A stretch of 64,000 nt of DNA from Mycobacterium sp. GA-0227b (lineage in GTDB: Bacteria > Actinomycetota > Actinomycetes > Mycobacteriales > Mycobacteriaceae), in the NCBI RefSeq assembly GCF_001499855.1, contig NZ_LQIK01000031.1:62001-126000 (forward strand), in the 5' to 3' direction. Of the stretch, positions 1 through 7,983 are shown piece by piece; the stretch's first letter is position 1; the number at the start of each line of letters is the position of its first letter. Made by a program: the position numbers and the translations under genes. Below the pieces are notes generated by a model. It ran no database searches, was not told the origin of the DNA, and saw only the letters and a list, made by a program, of their open reading frames with translations.

Positions 1-103
1 GATGCAATCTCGGCGCTAGGACCATTTCGCAGACCAGCACCCCCGGCCACGTGCGTGCGTACAGGCACCCCAAATACTGCTCCAAGCTAACGACTCACGA
101 TAC
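1..103 (+). repeat. Dispersed ~103-bp intergenic repeat, copy 1
   Basis: The first ~100 bases match, in inverted orientation, the interval 28977-29079 at roughly 85 percent by eye. The shared blocks include the first 22 bases from ATGCAATCTCGG onward, GGCCACGT, CCCAAAT, CTGCTCC and GACTCACGA. In the other copy the ATGCAATCTCG edge is one arm of a hairpin; here the element runs off the window start, so the other arm cannot be seen. It lies downstream of the stop codon of the minus-strand DUF2236 gene. No intact ORF is shared: copy 1 has an in-frame stop and an extra C relative to copy 2. Confidence 0.75.
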
Positions 104-120
104 TCGCGCTACTGGGCCGT

Positions 121-1341
121 TTACGCGACCCGGCTGACGTGTGCGGCGGACTCGCCGATCGTCGCCTCGTCCTCGCCGATTATCGTGCGCAGCCACGCTT
201 TCTGCTCGCGGTCGCCGCGCACGGCCGCGCGCTCCATCCCATCGGGACGCACCAGCGCCGCAACGCTGCGCACCAGATTCACCGGCAGCCGCACCACCGG
301 ATACCACGGCACGACATACGGCGACAGCCCCAGCGCCCGCATCGCGCGTGGCCCGAGAAATCCGCTTGTCACCGACAGGTGCTGAGACCGCGCAATGCGC
401 CGGCGTAGCCCAGACATGCTGCGGTACTGCCACACCATCGGGTCGTCGGCCATCGGCATCGCCAACTGCTTTGTCGACTCGTCGGGCTCCGACAGCGCCG
501 ACACCGTGTGATAGAGCACCCGGACACTGTCGCGGAAGTCGCGCGGCAGCCACTCGTCGTCCACCCCGATCAGCCATCCGACATATCGGGTCAGATGCGC
601 GATCGCCTCATACTCCTTGGGCGCCAACACCAATCCCATTCCCAACGCGCCCACCGGCGGAGCGATCAGCGCGCCGACCAACGTCGCCGCCATGTCGGTC
701 TGGTTGACCGGAACCCCCCAGTCATCGCCCTGCCAGTCCGGCATCGCGGCCACATGCCGGCGTACGAACGCGTGGATCAGCCGCACCCGGATCGTCGACC
801 GGTAGCCGATACCCAACGGCGCCATGCCGTCCTCGGAGATGATGTCCAACGCCCACTGCATCGTCTCGGCGAACCGCTTGTTCGAACCCTTCTCCAGCGC
901 GCCCGTCCGGATCAACGTCTTGTTGAACCCGGAGAACTGGTAGCCACCGAGCAGCGACACGTCACGCGCGACGTACATACCGTCGGCGCCGCCTACACGC
1001 AGCGCACGCTGTCCTCGCCGCACGAGATCCCAGTCGACCCACTCGGGCACCGTCTCGACCTCAGTGAAGAAGGCGCGCAACGGTTCCGGTGCCTCGGGCA
1101 CGCTGGCGATGCCCGACGTGAGCGCGCGATCGAACAGTGGCCGCGTCTGCTCCATGCCCGTCGCCGACATCCACTCGACCAGGCGGTCCATCGGCTCGTC
1201 GCCGATGTTGAGGTTCGTGCCGAGCTTGGCCCACCGCTCACCCGACGGCGCTTCGATGCCCAGCAGCGTCGCGAACAACCGGACGGCCGCCGGGACGGGG
1301 CCCGGCTTCGACGGATGACGGGCCGGAACGGGCTGATTCAT
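121..1341 (-). CDS. DUF2236 (MpaB/Lcp-type) oxygenase family protein
   Basis: Predicted 406-aa DUF2236 protein, the superfamily that contains latex clearing protein (Lcp), a b-type heme dioxygenase, and fungal MpaB. The diagnostic segment is GYRSTIRVRLIHAFVRR at residues 179-195. In Lcp the corresponding region carries the arginine and histidine around the heme, so H190 is the natural candidate axial ligand (inference). The length of about 400 aa is usual for the larger actinobacterial members. There is no obvious signal peptide, so it is probably cytoplasmic or membrane-associated. It starts at an ATG and is divergent from a TetR gene 71 bp away, which suggests local regulation. Substrate unknown; rubber cleavage should not be assumed. 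A second DUF2236/TetR pair sits at 55528-57223. Confidence 0.85.
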   Translation of the reverse strand: MNQPVPARHPSKPGPVPAAVRLFATLLGIEAPSGERWAKLGTNLNIGDEPMDRLVEWMSATGMEQTRPLFDRALTSGIASVPEAPEPLRAFFTEVETVPEWVDWDLVRRGQRALRVGGADGMYVARDVSLLGGYQFSGFNKTLIRTGALEKGSNKRFAETMQWALDIISEDGMAPLGIGYRSTIRVRLIHAFVRRHVAAMPDWQGDDWGVPVNQTDMAATLVGALIAPPVGALGMGLVLAPKEYEAIAHLTRYVGWLIGVDDEWLPRDFRDSVRVLYHTVSALSEPDESTKQLAMPMADDPMVWQYRSMSGLRRRIARSQHLSVTSGFLGPRAMRALGLSPYVVPWYPVVRLPVNLVRSVAALVRPDGMERAAVRGDREQKAWLRTIIGEDEATIGESAAHVSRVA

Positions 1342-1369
1342 CGCGTCTCTCCCTCGAGCACTTCTGATA

Positions 1370-1380
1370 ACAACCGTTGT
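1370..1380. promoter_or_regulatory. Candidate TetR operator between divergent DUF2236 and TetR genes
   Basis: ACAACcGTTGT is a perfect 5-bp inverted repeat around a single base, placed in the 71-bp divergent intergenic region (1342-1412). It would cover the promoters of both genes. Assignment to the adjacent TetR is inference from position and symmetry only; the symmetric core is short. Confidence 0.45.
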
Positions 1381-1412
1381 CCAAAGCTAACGCGCAGGTA
1401 GAGTCCTTGTCA

Positions 1413-2045
1413 ATGAAGCGCGTAGAGGTGGTGCGTGACTACGGCGGCGTGAGCGCAGATGACCGTCGCACCGAACGCCGCCAGAGGCTGCTCACCGCCG
1501 CGCGCCGGATATGGGGGACCTCCGGCGTCACCGAAGTCACCGTGCGCGGGGTCTGCAGCACCGCGGGCCTGACCACCCGCTACTTCTACGAGCAGTTCCC
1601 GAATCGCGAGGCCATCGTGTTCGCCGTCGCCGACGAGGTCCGCGACGAGTTGCTCACGGCGCTGGTCAACGCCGGCGTCGGCGATCCCGGCACGCTCACC
1701 GACAAACTGACCTCGGCGCTGACGGCGTTCCTCGAGATCATCGCCGCCGACCCGCACATCCACCGCATCGCCACCGGCGACGTCAGCACGGTCGCCGGCC
1801 TGGCCGAACACCGTGCCGGCATCCTCGACCACATCGCCGCGTTGATCGTCGAACTCGCCCCCGAAGTCCTCGGCGCCGAGACGCCGGAACCCGAGGTGCT
1901 GCGCCGCAGCGCTCTGTTCATGGTCGGCGGCGCCAACTATCTCATCGAAACCTGGCTCAAAGACCCGAAGGAGACGCCGGCCGAACTCGCGGCCATCGTC
2001 GCCGATCTGTGCGTCGCGGAGGTCAAAGGCTTAGGCGCCGCGTAA
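1413..2045 (+). CDS. TetR/AcrR family transcriptional regulator
   Basis: A 210-aa TetR-type repressor. The N-terminal helix-turn-helix occupies about residues 15-62, ending in the typical recognition-helix stretch TTRYFYEQF (54-62), followed by a variable ligand-binding helical domain. An upstream in-frame TTG at 1377 would add 12 residues, but it would overlap the palindromic operator candidate, so the ATG at 1413 is preferred. It is divergently transcribed from the DUF2236 gene and probably controls it and itself. The recognition region (DRR.ERR, VC...GL.TRYFYE.F) is closely similar to that of the TetR protein at 56624, which also flanks a DUF2236 gene. The ligand is unknown. Confidence 0.9.
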   Translation: MKRVEVVRDYGGVSADDRRTERRQRLLTAARRIWGTSGVTEVTVRGVCSTAGLTTRYFYEQFPNREAIVFAVADEVRDELLTALVNAGVGDPGTLTDKLTSALTAFLEIIAADPHIHRIATGDVSTVAGLAEHRAGILDHIAALIVELAPEVLGAETPEPEVLRRSALFMVGGANYLIETWLKDPKETPAELAAIVADLCVAEVKGLGAA

Positions 2046-2124
2046 CGATTCGTCGAGCAGCGCGACTCCGTCGCGCCACGCGTTGAAAATTGCTTCGACG
2101 TGGTCATCCATTACACTACCGACG

Positions 2125-4470
2125 TCATCGGCCCTCGAGCCAGGCGAAGAACTCCTCGACGGTGAACACCGGCTTGCCGAACGCCTGCGCCTTGCGCGCC
2201 TTGCCCGATTGCGTGCCGGCCTCGGCGGTGACCAGCACCTCGCATCGCGTCTTGGTCACCGAGCGCACCGGCGCCAAACCCGCCGACGCGGCCAGCCGTT
2301 CCATCTCCTCGCGCTCCACCACGCGGCCCGCCTGATCCAAAGCCGTTCCGGTGAAACAGATCCGCGCACCCGGCACCAACGCAGAGCCGATGTCGTGACG
2401 CTCGACCCCTACCGCTCCGCTCACCACGTCGACGCCCAGCAGGGCCGAGGCCTCGTGCAGACGCGCCACGACGTCGTCGGGCAACAGCGCCCGTGACGCC
2501 GCCGCGCGCAGTTGATCGGCCACCGACTGCCGGGCGGCCGCGTCCCACGACGACTCGTCTCCGGCCACCTCGTCGGCCGACGCTCCGCCCAGCACCACCG
2601 CGCCGACTCCGCGGCTGACCCGCAGCACCGCCGACAACGCCGGCAGATGATCGGCCGTCGGAGTGGGGACGGCGTGATCGCGGCTGACGAGCAACCCCGA
2701 AACCGATTCCTCCGGTTCGGGTTCCTCGAACGCTGACGAGCCTTCTTCGATCTCCGCCGACGCCAAAGCCGTCAGCGCCGACTGCGCCCGCTCCAGCGCC
2801 GTACGCCCGGTCACCCGCGCGCGGCGCAGTTCGACGCCCAGCGGCATCATCGCGACATGACCGAGCCGCTTGAGCTCGAAGTCGATCAGGCCCAGCGTCT
2901 CGTCCACCGACACCCCGACCGGCGTGCAGCCCGCGAGCATGGGTGCGGTCACCGCCCACGCCTCGCGCAGCGTCGGCGCCAGCAGCACATCGGACACGGT
3001 GATGCCGTACGCATTTCGCGCGTCGGCGAGATCGCGCTGCGGGTTGATCAGCGTGGAGACGGCGGTGCCGTCGTCGAACGCCACCGCCAGCTCCACCGGT
3101 CGCGGACGCGACATCCGGCCTTCCTCGCCGACGGTGAGCATGCCGATCGCACAGTACTTCCGGGCCGTCGAGCCGCCGGCCGAGGTGCGCAGGAAGCGGG
3201 CGATCCGCCGGTCGGTCTTCAGATCCTTCGGCAGCACTGGACGTTTGAGCACCAGCCCGGCCAGCGAAGTGCAGCGGCTCAACGCCACGTACAACTGGCC
3301 GGTCGAGAACATTCCGCCGGTGAGGTCGACGACCACCCGCTCGAGCGTCTGGCCCTGGCTCTTGTGGATGGTGATCGCCCACGCGAGTTTGAACGGCAGC
3401 TGCGTGAACGTCCCGATCACCTCACGACGCAGCGACCCGCCGTCGACCACCGGGCGGGTGGCCTCCCACGTGAACGGCGTGACGTCCGCGCACGATCCGT
3501 CGGCGAACTCGACCTCGACGACGACGCCGTAACGGTCGTAGCCGACGCCGACCACCCGTCCGATCGAGCCGTTGACCCACCGGTCGCCCTGGTCGTTGTT
3601 GAGCATCATCACCTGAGCGCCGACCTTGAACCGCAGCTCGTCCTCGATCGGCTTGTCGAACAGCGTGAGATCGCCGGACTCCCTGGCGCGGTGCAGCATT
3701 TCGTCGCCGTCCAGCCGCTCGAGCTGTTGTCGGTTGCGCGCGGTCACCAGCCGATTGGTGGGCGCAAGCGTCAACCAGAACTCGTCCTCAGGCGGCGCGA
3801 AATCCTTGTCGGCGCGGGCATTGAGCTGCTCCTGCGCGTGGCCGAGCAGTATGCCCTCGCGAATCTCGTTGAGAATGGCAGTCATCCGGTCATCGCCGAG
3901 CTGGCGGAACACCGTGGTCAGCGAGACGGTGGGAAAGTCCTCGCGGGCGAACGTGCGGGTGGAGAAGAAGTACGGCGTCTCGTAGACCGTCGAAAAGTAG
4001 CCCTCTTCGCCGTCACCGACCACCGGCGGCAACTGGTACAGGTCGCCCACCAACACGATCTGCACTCCGCCGAACGGAGTGCCGGGCTCGGGACCGAACC
4101 GCTCCAGCGCGGTCGCCACCATGTCGAAGACGTCCGCGCGAACCATCGAGGCCTCGTCGATGATCAACGTCTGCAGCGACGCCAGCGTCTTGGCGAATCG
4201 GCCCGGCCGGTACTCACCACCGGTGACGTCGGACAGCGTCGTCGTGGTGCGGAACCCGAACAGCCGGTGGATGGTGTACCCGTCGACGTTGAGCGCGGCG
4301 ATCCCGGTGGGCGCGGCCACCACCACATTGCGATCGGTGCCCGCCATGAAGTGCCGGATCAGCGTGGACTTGCCGGTGCCTGCCTTGCCCGTGAGGAACA
4401 GATGCCTGCCGCCGGCGAGCAGTGCCAACGCCTCGCGAAACTCGTCGGTGAGGATGAGGTCCCCGCTCAC
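2125..4470 (-). CDS. PIF1-like DNA helicase with C-terminal BRCT domain
   Basis: A 781-aa superfamily 1B helicase. Visible motifs are Walker A GKAGTGKST (27-35), Walker B IIDEAS, motif V TIHKSQGQT and motif VI LYVALSRC, as in PIF1/RecD-type 5'-3' helicases. The last ~80 residues (from GARICFTGT) resemble a BRCT domain, the module used by DNA ligase LigA and in repair signalling. The middle region (about 450-690) is weakly defined, with acidic low-complexity stretches. The GTG at 4470 is preferred: the extended ORF to 4512 uses TTG and would add an atypical leader. Likely a DNA-repair or replication helicase, perhaps recruited through the BRCT module (inference). It is monocistronic, with the TetR gene convergent downstream. 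Confidence 0.85.
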   Translation of the reverse strand: MSGDLILTDEFREALALLAGGRHLFLTGKAGTGKSTLIRHFMAGTDRNVVVAAPTGIAALNVDGYTIHRLFGFRTTTTLSDVTGGEYRPGRFAKTLASLQTLIIDEASMVRADVFDMVATALERFGPEPGTPFGGVQIVLVGDLYQLPPVVGDGEEGYFSTVYETPYFFSTRTFAREDFPTVSLTTVFRQLGDDRMTAILNEIREGILLGHAQEQLNARADKDFAPPEDEFWLTLAPTNRLVTARNRQQLERLDGDEMLHRARESGDLTLFDKPIEDELRFKVGAQVMMLNNDQGDRWVNGSIGRVVGVGYDRYGVVVEVEFADGSCADVTPFTWEATRPVVDGGSLRREVIGTFTQLPFKLAWAITIHKSQGQTLERVVVDLTGGMFSTGQLYVALSRCTSLAGLVLKRPVLPKDLKTDRRIARFLRTSAGGSTARKYCAIGMLTVGEEGRMSRPRPVELAVAFDDGTAVSTLINPQRDLADARNAYGITVSDVLLAPTLREAWAVTAPMLAGCTPVGVSVDETLGLIDFELKRLGHVAMMPLGVELRRARVTGRTALERAQSALTALASAEIEEGSSAFEEPEPEESVSGLLVSRDHAVPTPTADHLPALSAVLRVSRGVGAVVLGGASADEVAGDESSWDAAARQSVADQLRAAASRALLPDDVVARLHEASALLGVDVVSGAVGVERHDIGSALVPGARICFTGTALDQAGRVVEREEMERLAASAGLAPVRSVTKTRCEVLVTAEAGTQSGKARKAQAFGKPVFTVEEFFAWLEGR

Positions 4471-4551
4471 GGCTGCACAGTACCCGCAGCCGAGGGGCGC
4501 GCTCGGCGCCAAACCTTGTGCAGGCCCAGGCCCGCTGCATAAGCTCTGCCC

Positions 4552-4908
4552 ATGGAACTACTACGTAACGTAGTTGTGCTTCTGCACATCGTCGGCTTCG
4601 CGGTGACGTTCGGCGCTTGGGTCGCCGAAGCCGCGGCCCGACGATTCCGCACCACCCGCGCGATGGATTACGGCATCTTGGTTTCGCTGCTGACGGGCTT
4701 GGCGCTCGCCGCACCGTGGCCCGCGGGGATCGAGCACAACTACCCGAAGATCGGCGTGAAGCTCGTCATCCTCGTGGTCCTCGGCGGTGTGCTCGGAATG
4801 AACAGCGCGAGACAGCGGCGCACCGGAAATCCCGTGCCACGACCGCTGTTCTGGTCGGTCGGCGTGCTGTCCTTCGCCGCGGCCGCCATCGCTGTCTTGT
4901 GGGTGTAG
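4552..4908 (+). CDS. Small integral membrane protein, four predicted TM helices
   Basis: A 118-aa hydrophobic protein with four likely transmembrane helices at about residues 5-25, 45-60, 69-86 and 96-117. A basic loop (ARQRRTGN) lies between helices 3 and 4, and basic residues (ARRFRTTR) follow helix 1. No catalytic motif is visible and I cannot assign a function. Similar small membrane proteins are common in mycobacteria. It is divergent from the helicase gene with an 81-bp spacer, and convergent with the amine oxidase gene, whose stop is only 6 bp beyond its own. Confidence 0.8.
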   Translation: MELLRNVVVLLHIVGFAVTFGAWVAEAAARRFRTTRAMDYGILVSLLTGLALAAPWPAGIEHNYPKIGVKLVILVVLGGVLGMNSARQRRTGNPVPRPLFWSVGVLSFAAAAIAVLWV

Positions 4909-4914
4909 CCGCGC

Positions 4915-6279
4915 TCACGCCACCGCCATCGCTTCGCGCTCCATGACCTCCGTCGCGGCGCGCTCGCCGGAGCGCACGGCGCCGTCGATGAACCCGTACA
5001 TCACCGACGCGGTTTCGGTGCCGGCCCAGTGGATGCGGCCGCACGGCTCACGCAGCGCGGGACCGAACTCGGTGAGCACGCCCGGCGGTGTGTGGGCGAT
5101 CATCCCGCCACCGGAGTAACGTTCGACGGACCAGTTCTGCTCGATGTAGTCGAGCGGCGAAAGCGCCGGGGTGCCAAACCTTTCCGCGACCGCGCCGAGC
5201 ACCGCGTCCTTGCGTTCGTCGTCGCCGAGCTTGCCGATGCGGCGCGCCTCCGGCCCTTCGGTGATGACGGTCAGGATCCCGGGAGTTCCGGAGTCCGTGC
5301 ACGAATCGATTGTGAGGTTCGCCGGTGAACCCGGCGCGAACGACTGACCGGACAAGCCCTCGGCGCGCCAGAACGGGTCGTCGTACAGCAACGCGATCTT
5401 GTAGACCGCTCCGCTCGGCATCCGCTGATGCAGGAACGACCGGTCGACGGGAAGCATTGGCTCATAAGAGATCTGGGCGGCGATCGAAATCGGCGCGGCG
5501 ACGATCACTCGGCGGGCGTTGACCACCATGTCGTCGGAATTCACCACGACCCCGTCATTGCTCTGGGCGATGCGGCGAACGGGTTGCGAGAGGTGGACGG
5601 TGTCGCCGAGTTCGGCCGCGACTGCGCGATGGATGGCGCCCATGCCGCCGACGGGGCGCGCGTCCTCGGCCGCGTCCTTGACGCCGAGCACGAAGCTCGG
5701 CCCACCCGCCGCCGCCATCTGATAGAGCACGAACAGCAGCGAGATCTCCGACGCGGCAGACGTGTACAGCCCGGCGACGGCGCTCTCCAGCAGTTCCCGC
5801 GCGGGTTTGGACATCGTGTGCCTGTCCAGCCAGGCCGCCCAGCTGAGCTTGTCCCACTTCTGCGCCTTGGGCGCGGTCCACGGTGCGTGCACCGGAATCG
5901 ATTTGCACATCTGCGTCAGCTCGAGAAACACCGCGCCGATGTTGGCGACCGCCCACGGGCTCATCGACAACGGGATCGTTCCGGTGTACCGGTACTTCTT
6001 GCCGTCGACGAGCATCATCGCGTCGCCGTCGGTGTATTGCTTGTAGCTGGCCACGTTGAATTCGTTCATCAGCGCGTAGATGGCGTCCTGGCCGGGCCCG
6101 ATCCACGCGCCGCCGCGGTCGATCCAGACTCCGTCGTCGCGCACCTCGGTGAACGTGCGCCCACCGACGCGGTCGCGCGCCTCCAGCAGCGCGACTGAAT
6201 GACCTGCTTGCTTCAAACGCAACGCCGCGGTCAAACCGGCGAACCCGGCGCCCACCACGCAATAGTCGACGTCTGCCAT
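4915..6279 (-). CDS. FAD-dependent amine oxidase (flavin monoamine oxidase family)
   Basis: A 454-aa flavoprotein of the monoamine/polyamine oxidase family. The N-terminal Rossmann motif GAGFAGLTA (9-17) is followed by the acidic strand end EARDRVGGRT (about 34-43), the classic MAO FAD-binding signature. The C-terminal WAGTETA ... GFIDGAVRSGERAA segment is the second FAD-contacting region. Expected to oxidise an amine to imine/aldehyde with release of H2O2. The substrate cannot be told from sequence: putrescine oxidases and other amine oxidases share these motifs. It starts at ATG 6279 and is divergent from the PPOX gene with a 162-bp intergenic region. It is related to, but I would not call it the ortholog of, M. 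tuberculosis AofH. Confidence 0.88.
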   Translation of the reverse strand: MADVDYCVVGAGFAGLTAALRLKQAGHSVALLEARDRVGGRTFTEVRDDGVWIDRGGAWIGPGQDAIYALMNEFNVASYKQYTDGDAMMLVDGKKYRYTGTIPLSMSPWAVANIGAVFLELTQMCKSIPVHAPWTAPKAQKWDKLSWAAWLDRHTMSKPARELLESAVAGLYTSAASEISLLFVLYQMAAAGGPSFVLGVKDAAEDARPVGGMGAIHRAVAAELGDTVHLSQPVRRIAQSNDGVVVNSDDMVVNARRVIVAAPISIAAQISYEPMLPVDRSFLHQRMPSGAVYKIALLYDDPFWRAEGLSGQSFAPGSPANLTIDSCTDSGTPGILTVITEGPEARRIGKLGDDERKDAVLGAVAERFGTPALSPLDYIEQNWSVERYSGGGMIAHTPPGVLTEFGPALREPCGRIHWAGTETASVMYGFIDGAVRSGERAATEVMEREAMAVA

Positions 6280-6441
6280 GAGCGGCCCCTTCGGTCGGTT
6301 AGAGCCAACGCCGTATTGCCGCCCCTGTCAATAAACCGTTGCTTCGGCAAAAGTGTTGTGATCGGCTCGGACTCACAGGTGCTGGCGCGACGCGCACCGT
6401 CCTCTGGGAATGTGATCGCCGGCCCGGCGGTTGCGACCGAT

Positions 6442-6861
6442 ATGGCCAAGATGACCACGGATGAGCGAGAGAAGTTCCTGTCCGACGTCCATGTGGGCGT
6501 CATCGCGGTCGAACGCCCCGACCGCGCCCCGCTGAGCGTGCCCATCTGGTACGGCTATCAGCCCGGCGGCGAGGTCCTGTTGTGGACGGAATCCGGCTCG
6601 CTCAAGCACCGGCTGATCAAGGACGCCGGCCGCTTCGCGATCACCGCGCAGGACGAGCAGCCCCCGTACCGCTACGTCACGGCCGAAGGCGACGTCACCG
6701 GGATCGACGCCGCGGAGGACGCCGTGGTGCGCGACATCGTGATCCGCTATCTGGGCGAGCAGGACGGCAACGCGTTCGCCGACCAGAACCTCACGCCGAC
6801 GTCGGTCGTCATCCGGATGCGCCCGCAGCGCTGGCTCAGCTTCGACTACTCGACGGAGTAG
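6442..6861 (+). CDS. PPOX-class split-barrel flavin/F420-dependent protein
   Basis: A 139-aa pyridoxamine 5'-phosphate oxidase-like split beta-barrel protein. The layout is typical of the small mycobacterial family that binds FMN or F420: an N-terminal helix, then strand VGVIAVER, the PLSVPIWY motif, a basic SLKHRLIKDAGRFAIT turn, and the C-terminal WLSFDY end. The ORF extends upstream to 6199, but that extension overlaps the divergent amine oxidase and has low plausibility; the ATG at 6442 matches the family's usual length. Likely a cytoplasmic oxidoreductase or cofactor-binding protein of unknown substrate. Its 3' end overlaps the convergent DUF5994 gene by 26 bp. Confidence 0.85.
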   Translation: MAKMTTDEREKFLSDVHVGVIAVERPDRAPLSVPIWYGYQPGGEVLLWTESGSLKHRLIKDAGRFAITAQDEQPPYRYVTAEGDVTGIDAAEDAVVRDIVIRYLGEQDGNAFADQNLTPTSVVIRMRPQRWLSFDYSTE

Positions 6862-7339
6862 CTTCGGCGCCGCTGACCTGACGCGTGCACACGGCCCGCG
6901 CGGCCTGCACGATGTCACACGCGGCGAGATTCTGGGCGGAGTCGGAGTGTCGGCTGTCGACGGGCAGCCCCGCCGCATGGCGCAGCACCATCATCGCCAG
7001 AGCCGACGTGGTGGCCGACGGCACCACCAACAGGTTCGCCCGCCCGCGCTCGCCGGTGAGGCTCATCACCCGCTGGGGACGGTTCTTCCACCCGGGGATC
7101 GCGGCCACACCGCGGCGGGTCAGCATGTCGAGGTCCGGGACGGCATTCGCCGACGACCAGTTGACCTGGATGTCGACGACGGCGCCCAGCGAGTCACGCA
7201 GTGCCTCGATCAGTTCGGGCAGCTCGAGAGCCATCGACGACGTCCGCGGCCACCACGCTCCGTCGAGCCCGTCGCAAGGGGAAGCGGCCAATGTCAGCCG
7301 GACCGGTCGGGTGCTTCGCCGGTGGCTTGCCGCGGTCAC
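6836..7339 (-). CDS. DUF5994 family protein
   Basis: A protein of about 167 aa resembling DUF5994. The recognisable elements are the opening VRLTLA, the DGAWWPR motif, ELPELIEAL, then a W...P.R segment and LLVVPSATT. Actinobacterial genomes carry several of these small uncharacterised proteins. The start is uncertain: I use the GTG at 7339, close to the first conserved strand; a TTG at 7396 would add 19 residues, and neither has a convincing ribosome binding site. It ends convergently with the PPOX gene (26-bp overlap). Function unknown. Confidence 0.65.
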   Translation of the reverse strand: MTAASHRRSTRPVRLTLAASPCDGLDGAWWPRTSSMALELPELIEALRDSLGAVVDIQVNWSSANAVPDLDMLTRRGVAAIPGWKNRPQRVMSLTGERGRANLLVVPSATTSALAMMVLRHAAGLPVDSRHSDSAQNLAACDIVQAARAVCTRQVSGAEATPSSSRS

Positions 7340-7526
7340 AGGTCTGCATTCATGATCGCCGGACCACGAACCGTATGAGCCACAACAAGATGACAATTCG
7401 AAACGGCGTGATACATCGGCAATTTCCTCGCTTCGAGCCGTCGAAGGCGGGATCGCGTCTTCAGAGGTAACGGTTCGCCCTCGACACTACACCGGCGCTT
7501 TTTCGCCGCAGTGATAGCCTCGACGT

Positions 7527-7544
7527 GGATGTTTATCGACATCC
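7527..7544 (+). promoter_or_regulatory. Small hairpin in the cspA leader
   Basis: GGATGT-TTATCG-ACATCC forms a perfect 6-bp stem with a 6-base loop, 25 bp upstream of the cspA start. Cold shock mRNAs often carry structured 5' leaders, so this may be one, but a stem this short could also be chance. Confidence 0.35.
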
Positions 7545-7569
7545 GTTCACATGAGAGAAGTTGAAAAGT

Positions 7570-7773
7570 ATGGCACAGGGAACTGTGAAATGGTTCGACG
7601 GCGATAAGGGCTTCGGCTTCATCGCCCCCGACGGCGGCGCAAAGGATGTGTTCGTTCACTACTCGGAAATCCAGGGAAATGGATTCCGGTCGCTGGAGGA
7701 GAACCAACGCGTCGAGTTCGACATCGAGCAGGGCGCCAAAGGACCTCAGGCAATCGGCGTAACGGCCGTTTAG
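7570..7773 (+). CDS. cspA: Cold shock protein CspA family
   Basis: A 67-aa single CSD/OB-fold protein. It contains both nucleic-acid-binding motifs: RNP1 KGFGFI and RNP2 VFVHYS. The length and the start MAQGTVKWF are standard for actinobacterial CspA. The ATG at 7570 is chosen over the TTG at 7561 because GAGAGAAG (7553-7560) is a good ribosome binding site at correct spacing. It binds single-stranded RNA/DNA in the cytoplasm and is expected to act as an RNA chaperone during cold or growth transitions. It is monocistronic, followed 17 bp later by a strong hairpin terminator. Confidence 0.95.
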   Translation: MAQGTVKWFDGDKGFGFIAPDGGAKDVFVHYSEIQGNGFRSLEENQRVEFDIEQGAKGPQAIGVTAV

Positions 7774-7789
7774 CTTTCACGAGTCGGTT

Positions 7790-7820
7790 GTGGGCCGGTG
7801 GGAATCCCCCACCGGCCCAC
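7790..7820 (+). terminator. Hairpin terminator after cspA
   Basis: A perfect 13-bp GC-rich stem (7790-7802 with 7808-7820) around the loop AATCC, beginning 17 bp after the cspA stop. The trailing U tract is poor (ATTTCG), as is common for mycobacterial intrinsic terminators. Confidence 0.8.
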
Positions 7821-7983
7821 ATTTCGTATGAGAGCCCTGACCCGCCGAATCGACACCTCAGGCAGGCTTCTTTAGACTGATCGCAACGCCGACGGCTGCC
7901 GTCATCACTTTCGATATCGGCCGGTGGTCCAATCACCTGGGTTCTGACTCGAGCCCACCCGCACGAGACCACAGGACGATTTC

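Noticed and set aside
2857..4542. 561-aa plus-strand frame opposite the PIF1-like helicase
   Set aside because: Antisense shadow: composition is Arg/His/Glu-rich with no motifs, while the minus frame carries all helicase motifs.
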